Below are positions 62,108-64,000 of a stretch of DNA of 64,000 bases, piece by piece. Location of the stretch: the NCBI RefSeq assembly GCF_003449015.1, contig NZ_QRGD01000002.1, positions 1 to 64,000 of the forward strand, given 5' to 3'. Below the pieces are notes generated by a model. The model saw only the letters and a list, made by a program, of their open reading frames with translations, made no database searches and was not told where the DNA came from. Both the position numbers and the translations under genes were made by a program. The stretch comes from Aureibaculum luteum (GTDB lineage: Bacteria > Bacteroidota > Bacteroidia > Flavobacteriales > Flavobacteriaceae). Each line of letters starts with the position of its first letter. Position 1 is the stretch's first letter.

Positions 62108-63026
62108 AATAAATAGTTAAGGAGAGTATTACTATAGAAAAAATTCCTAATAGCATAATTAATTTTAATAGTCTACTTGCTCTAATATAATCTTTTTTAG
62201 ACTTGGCATACAATATTTTTGTCATAAAATAGAGTAGGGGCAATAGCACTACAATTAGCATGTAAGCCAAAACAAATGGTACATTAGAAAAGCTGTTAAA
62301 GCTATAGGATGTAATTATTATTAATGGAAAAAAACTGAGGGCAAAAATGACAGTATTTGCTCTTTTTCTACCTAAAATAATAGGTAGTGTTTTCATGTTC
62401 ATGTATTTGTCACCATTTACATCTTCGGCATCCTTTACCATTTCACGTAACAGCATAAATATAAAGGCAAAAACAGCATAATCTATCAACACTCTAAAAG
62501 CGTAATACTGTTTAATATCGTTTTCTTCAGTAACCATGGGAATGATGTCAAAAACACCAACAATTAGAATACTCATTGAAACTAATAATGATACGATTAC
62601 ATTACCAATTAAAGGTCTTTTTTTTAAGTCTGAGTTATATACTTTTAATAATAAAATGGTAATTACAAAAATGGCTACAAAAGAAAGCTTGTCAACAGTG
62701 TGAGCCACATATAATCCACATAACAGTCCTATACTGTTAAATATGTTATAGAGAAAGTTTGCTTGTTTTTTACTTATTTTTCGGCTCACTAAAACTTTGG
62801 TAGGTTTGTTAATTTTGTCGGCTTCAACATCATAAATATCATTCATAATGTAACCTGCAGCTGCAATTATAAGCGTAGTAAAAACTAATATTGCAAAAGT
62901 AACATTGGATAATGCTGTATCAATTGAAAAGGAAGGGAAATAAACATACTTAAATAGAATTTGAATAAGAGCTAACATTACCAAGTTCTTCCACCGAACA
63001 AGTTGAAAAAAAGAGCTCAATGTCAT
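62094..63026 (-). CDS. UbiA-family prenyltransferase
   Basis: A 310-aa membrane enzyme with about eight helices. The two Asp-rich motifs that bind prenyl diphosphate and magnesium are present: NDIYDVEADKINKP near 63-76 and KDAEDVNGDKYMN near 199-211. Bacteroidota proteins of this kind are usually annotated as geranylgeranylglycerol-phosphate geranylgeranyltransferase, but I cannot confirm the acceptor. The gene overlaps smpB by ATGA and the Maf gene by 14 bp. Confidence 0.88.
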   Translation of the reverse strand: MTLSSFFQLVRWKNLVMLALIQILFKYVYFPSFSIDTALSNVTFAILVFTTLIIAAAGYIMNDIYDVEADKINKPTKVLVSRKISKKQANFLYNIFNSIGLLCGLYVAHTVDKLSFVAIFVITILLLKVYNSDLKKRPLIGNVIVSLLVSMSILIVGVFDIIPMVTEENDIKQYYAFRVLIDYAVFAFIFMLLREMVKDAEDVNGDKYMNMKTLPIILGRKRANTVIFALSFFPLIIITSYSFNSFSNVPFVLAYMLIVVLLPLLYFMTKILYAKSKKDYIRASRLLKLIMLLGIFSIVILSLTIYYADR

Positions 63027-63481
63027 TTATAGATTTTTTTTATCCTATCTAAATTTCTTTTGCTGTCTCTATCCTTTAATGTTTCTCGTTTGTCATAGAG
63101 TTTTTTACCCTTTGCCAACCCTATTTCTAGCTTAGCCCAACCTTTATCCGTTAGAAATAATTTAAGTGGAACGATGGTCAGTCCAACATTCTGTACTTCT
63201 TTTTGTAGTTTTTTTAATTCACGTTTATTAAGGAGTAAGCGGCGTTCACTTTTGGGTTTATGATTGTATATATTTCCATTAATATATTCTTCAATAAACA
63301 TATTAATAGCGAAAAGTTCACCTTTTTCATTAAACTCACAAAAGCTCTCCGTAATACGAGCTTTACTAGCTCTAATTGACTTTATTTCAGTACCTGTAAG
63401 TTGAATTCCAGCCACGTAAGTGTCTAAAATTTCATACTCAAAACGAGCTTTTTTGTTCCTTATGTTAATCTTTGGTTGCAT
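63023..63481 (-). CDS. smpB: SsrA-binding protein SmpB
   Basis: A 152-aa protein of normal length. Family marks: KINIRNKKARFEYEILDTYV at the start, TGTEIKSIRASKARI, RRLLLNKRELKKL, and the C-terminal basic tail KKLYDKRETLKDRDSKRNLD. SmpB carries tmRNA to stalled ribosomes for trans-translation. The tmRNA gene itself is not in this window. First gene of the smpB-UbiA-Maf operon. Confidence 0.97.
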   Translation of the reverse strand: MQPKINIRNKKARFEYEILDTYVAGIQLTGTEIKSIRASKARITESFCEFNEKGELFAINMFIEEYINGNIYNHKPKSERRLLLNKRELKKLQKEVQNVGLTIVPLKLFLTDKGWAKLEIGLAKGKKLYDKRETLKDRDSKRNLDRIKKIYK

Positions 63482-63679
63482 TACTACAAAATTAACTAAA
63501 ATTGGAAGATTAAAAAGATTAAAGCTTTAATATTTATAAGAAGAATTGACAATTTAAGGTTATCTCTAGATAATAGCTATGGCGTATATCGCTAATCACA
63601 ACATACTATGAGATTTTAGAATTTAGTTTTGGGCTAATAAGTTCTCCGTAATTATAAAATTTTGTATCGAATTGAATTA

Positions 63680-64000
63680 TTATTCCACATCGATCATAAC
63701 ATGCTCAATTATATCACCTTCTATAGTTACCAAATACAAATTATCATTATCGGTTTCATCTATATTTAAATATTCACCATTACCAACAAGTTTATTAGCA
63801 AAGCTAGGTATCGTATTACTGTGGCCAACAATTAGAATAGCTTTTCCTTTCGTATCTTTTAAAAATTGATCAACATCCAAATTATTCGGATGGTAATTCT
63901 GAACTGTCAGTTTTTTAGATTTAGCAATTGGAGCAACGGTTTGTAGCGTGCGATTATAATCAGTAGAATATATGGCATCTATTTTTAATTCATCAAAAAT
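63680..64000 (-). CDS. Histidine phosphatase family protein, 5' part cut by window end
   Basis: About 106 codons are visible, running off the right edge of the window. The visible part contains AIYSTDYNRTLQTVAPIAK (the second conserved Arg region of the phosphoglycerate-mutase-like fold) and ILIVGHSNTIPSFANKL (the second catalytic His). The first RHG motif must lie outside. Small single-domain relatives include SixA-like phosphohistidine phosphatases, but assignment to that subgroup is not possible from this part. Confidence 0.85.
   Translation of the reverse strand: MFDELKIDAIYSTDYNRTLQTVAPIAKSKKLTVQNYHPNNLDVDQFLKDTKGKAILIVGHSNTIPSFANKLVGNGEYLNIDETDNDNLYLVTIEGDIIEHVMIDVE

Overview
The window is AT-rich DNA from a member of the Bacteroidota, very probably a marine Flavobacteriaceae. 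The signs are lysine/asparagine-rich proteins, many lipoproteins with a short leader ending in SC, two-component regulator propeller kinases, typA/smpB/Maf/UbiA genes of flavobacterial type, and promoters resembling the Bacteroidota -33 TTG / -7 TAnnTTTG pattern. No rRNA, tRNA, CRISPR array or intact insertion sequence was found.

Region 1 (1-18.6 kb, mostly + strand) looks accessory: single genes or small operons of unrelated function separated by long non-coding stretches. It holds a lipoprotein, an NTF2-fold protein, an M1 metallopeptidase, a 'mobile mystery protein' A/B pair (Xre-type HTH plus Fic), a secreted NTR-like protein, an alpha/beta hydrolase with an ECF sigma factor and a membrane partner, a CDF-like transporter, a DPP IV-type peptidase, a ribosome-hibernation cluster (HPF plus an eRF1-fold-like protein), and HxlR/glyoxalase and Pit-like genes. 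At least six of the spacers carry diverged copies of one repeat, giving a cassette-like layout. The Fic pair is preceded by four ATAC-N6-GTAT half-palindrome sites spaced exactly 32 bp apart.

Region 2 (18.7-40.3 kb, - strand) is the most striking part. Four sensor histidine kinases lie head to tail with overlapping or nearly touching ends: a 2,327-aa protein with an NTF2-like domain and ten tandem sensor units, a propeller/GAF kinase, a TPR kinase and a lipoprotein propeller kinase. Their transmitter domains are closely related. They are followed by a stand-alone receiver, a receiver fused to a class III nucleotide cyclase, and a small three-helix membrane protein that resembles the Pycsar effector PycTM (DUF5706). 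My inference is that many inputs converge by phosphotransfer on a cyclase whose cyclic nucleotide acts on the membrane effector. The cyclase residues look adenine-specific, unlike canonical Pycsar. A conserved FAD-dependent oxidoreductase follows.

Region 3 (40.5-53.7 kb, - strand) has an amino-acid permease, a DUF1624 membrane protein, a DUF885 peptidase and an M28 peptidase, a secreted RidA-like protein, a cupin, an O-methyltransferase, an epimerase, and a run of five NTF2/SnoaL-like proteins, four of them exported. It also contains gene scars: the tail of a proline iminopeptidase and the tail of a second RidA.

Region 4 (53.9-64 kb) has a TPR/His_kinase_2 sensor that overlaps tail to tail with a LytTR response regulator. 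Conserved genes follow: typA, a c-type cytochrome lipoprotein, an FKBP-like lipoprotein with calcium-binding repeats, an outer-membrane beta-barrel protein, the Maf-UbiA-smpB operon, and a histidine phosphatase cut by the window edge.
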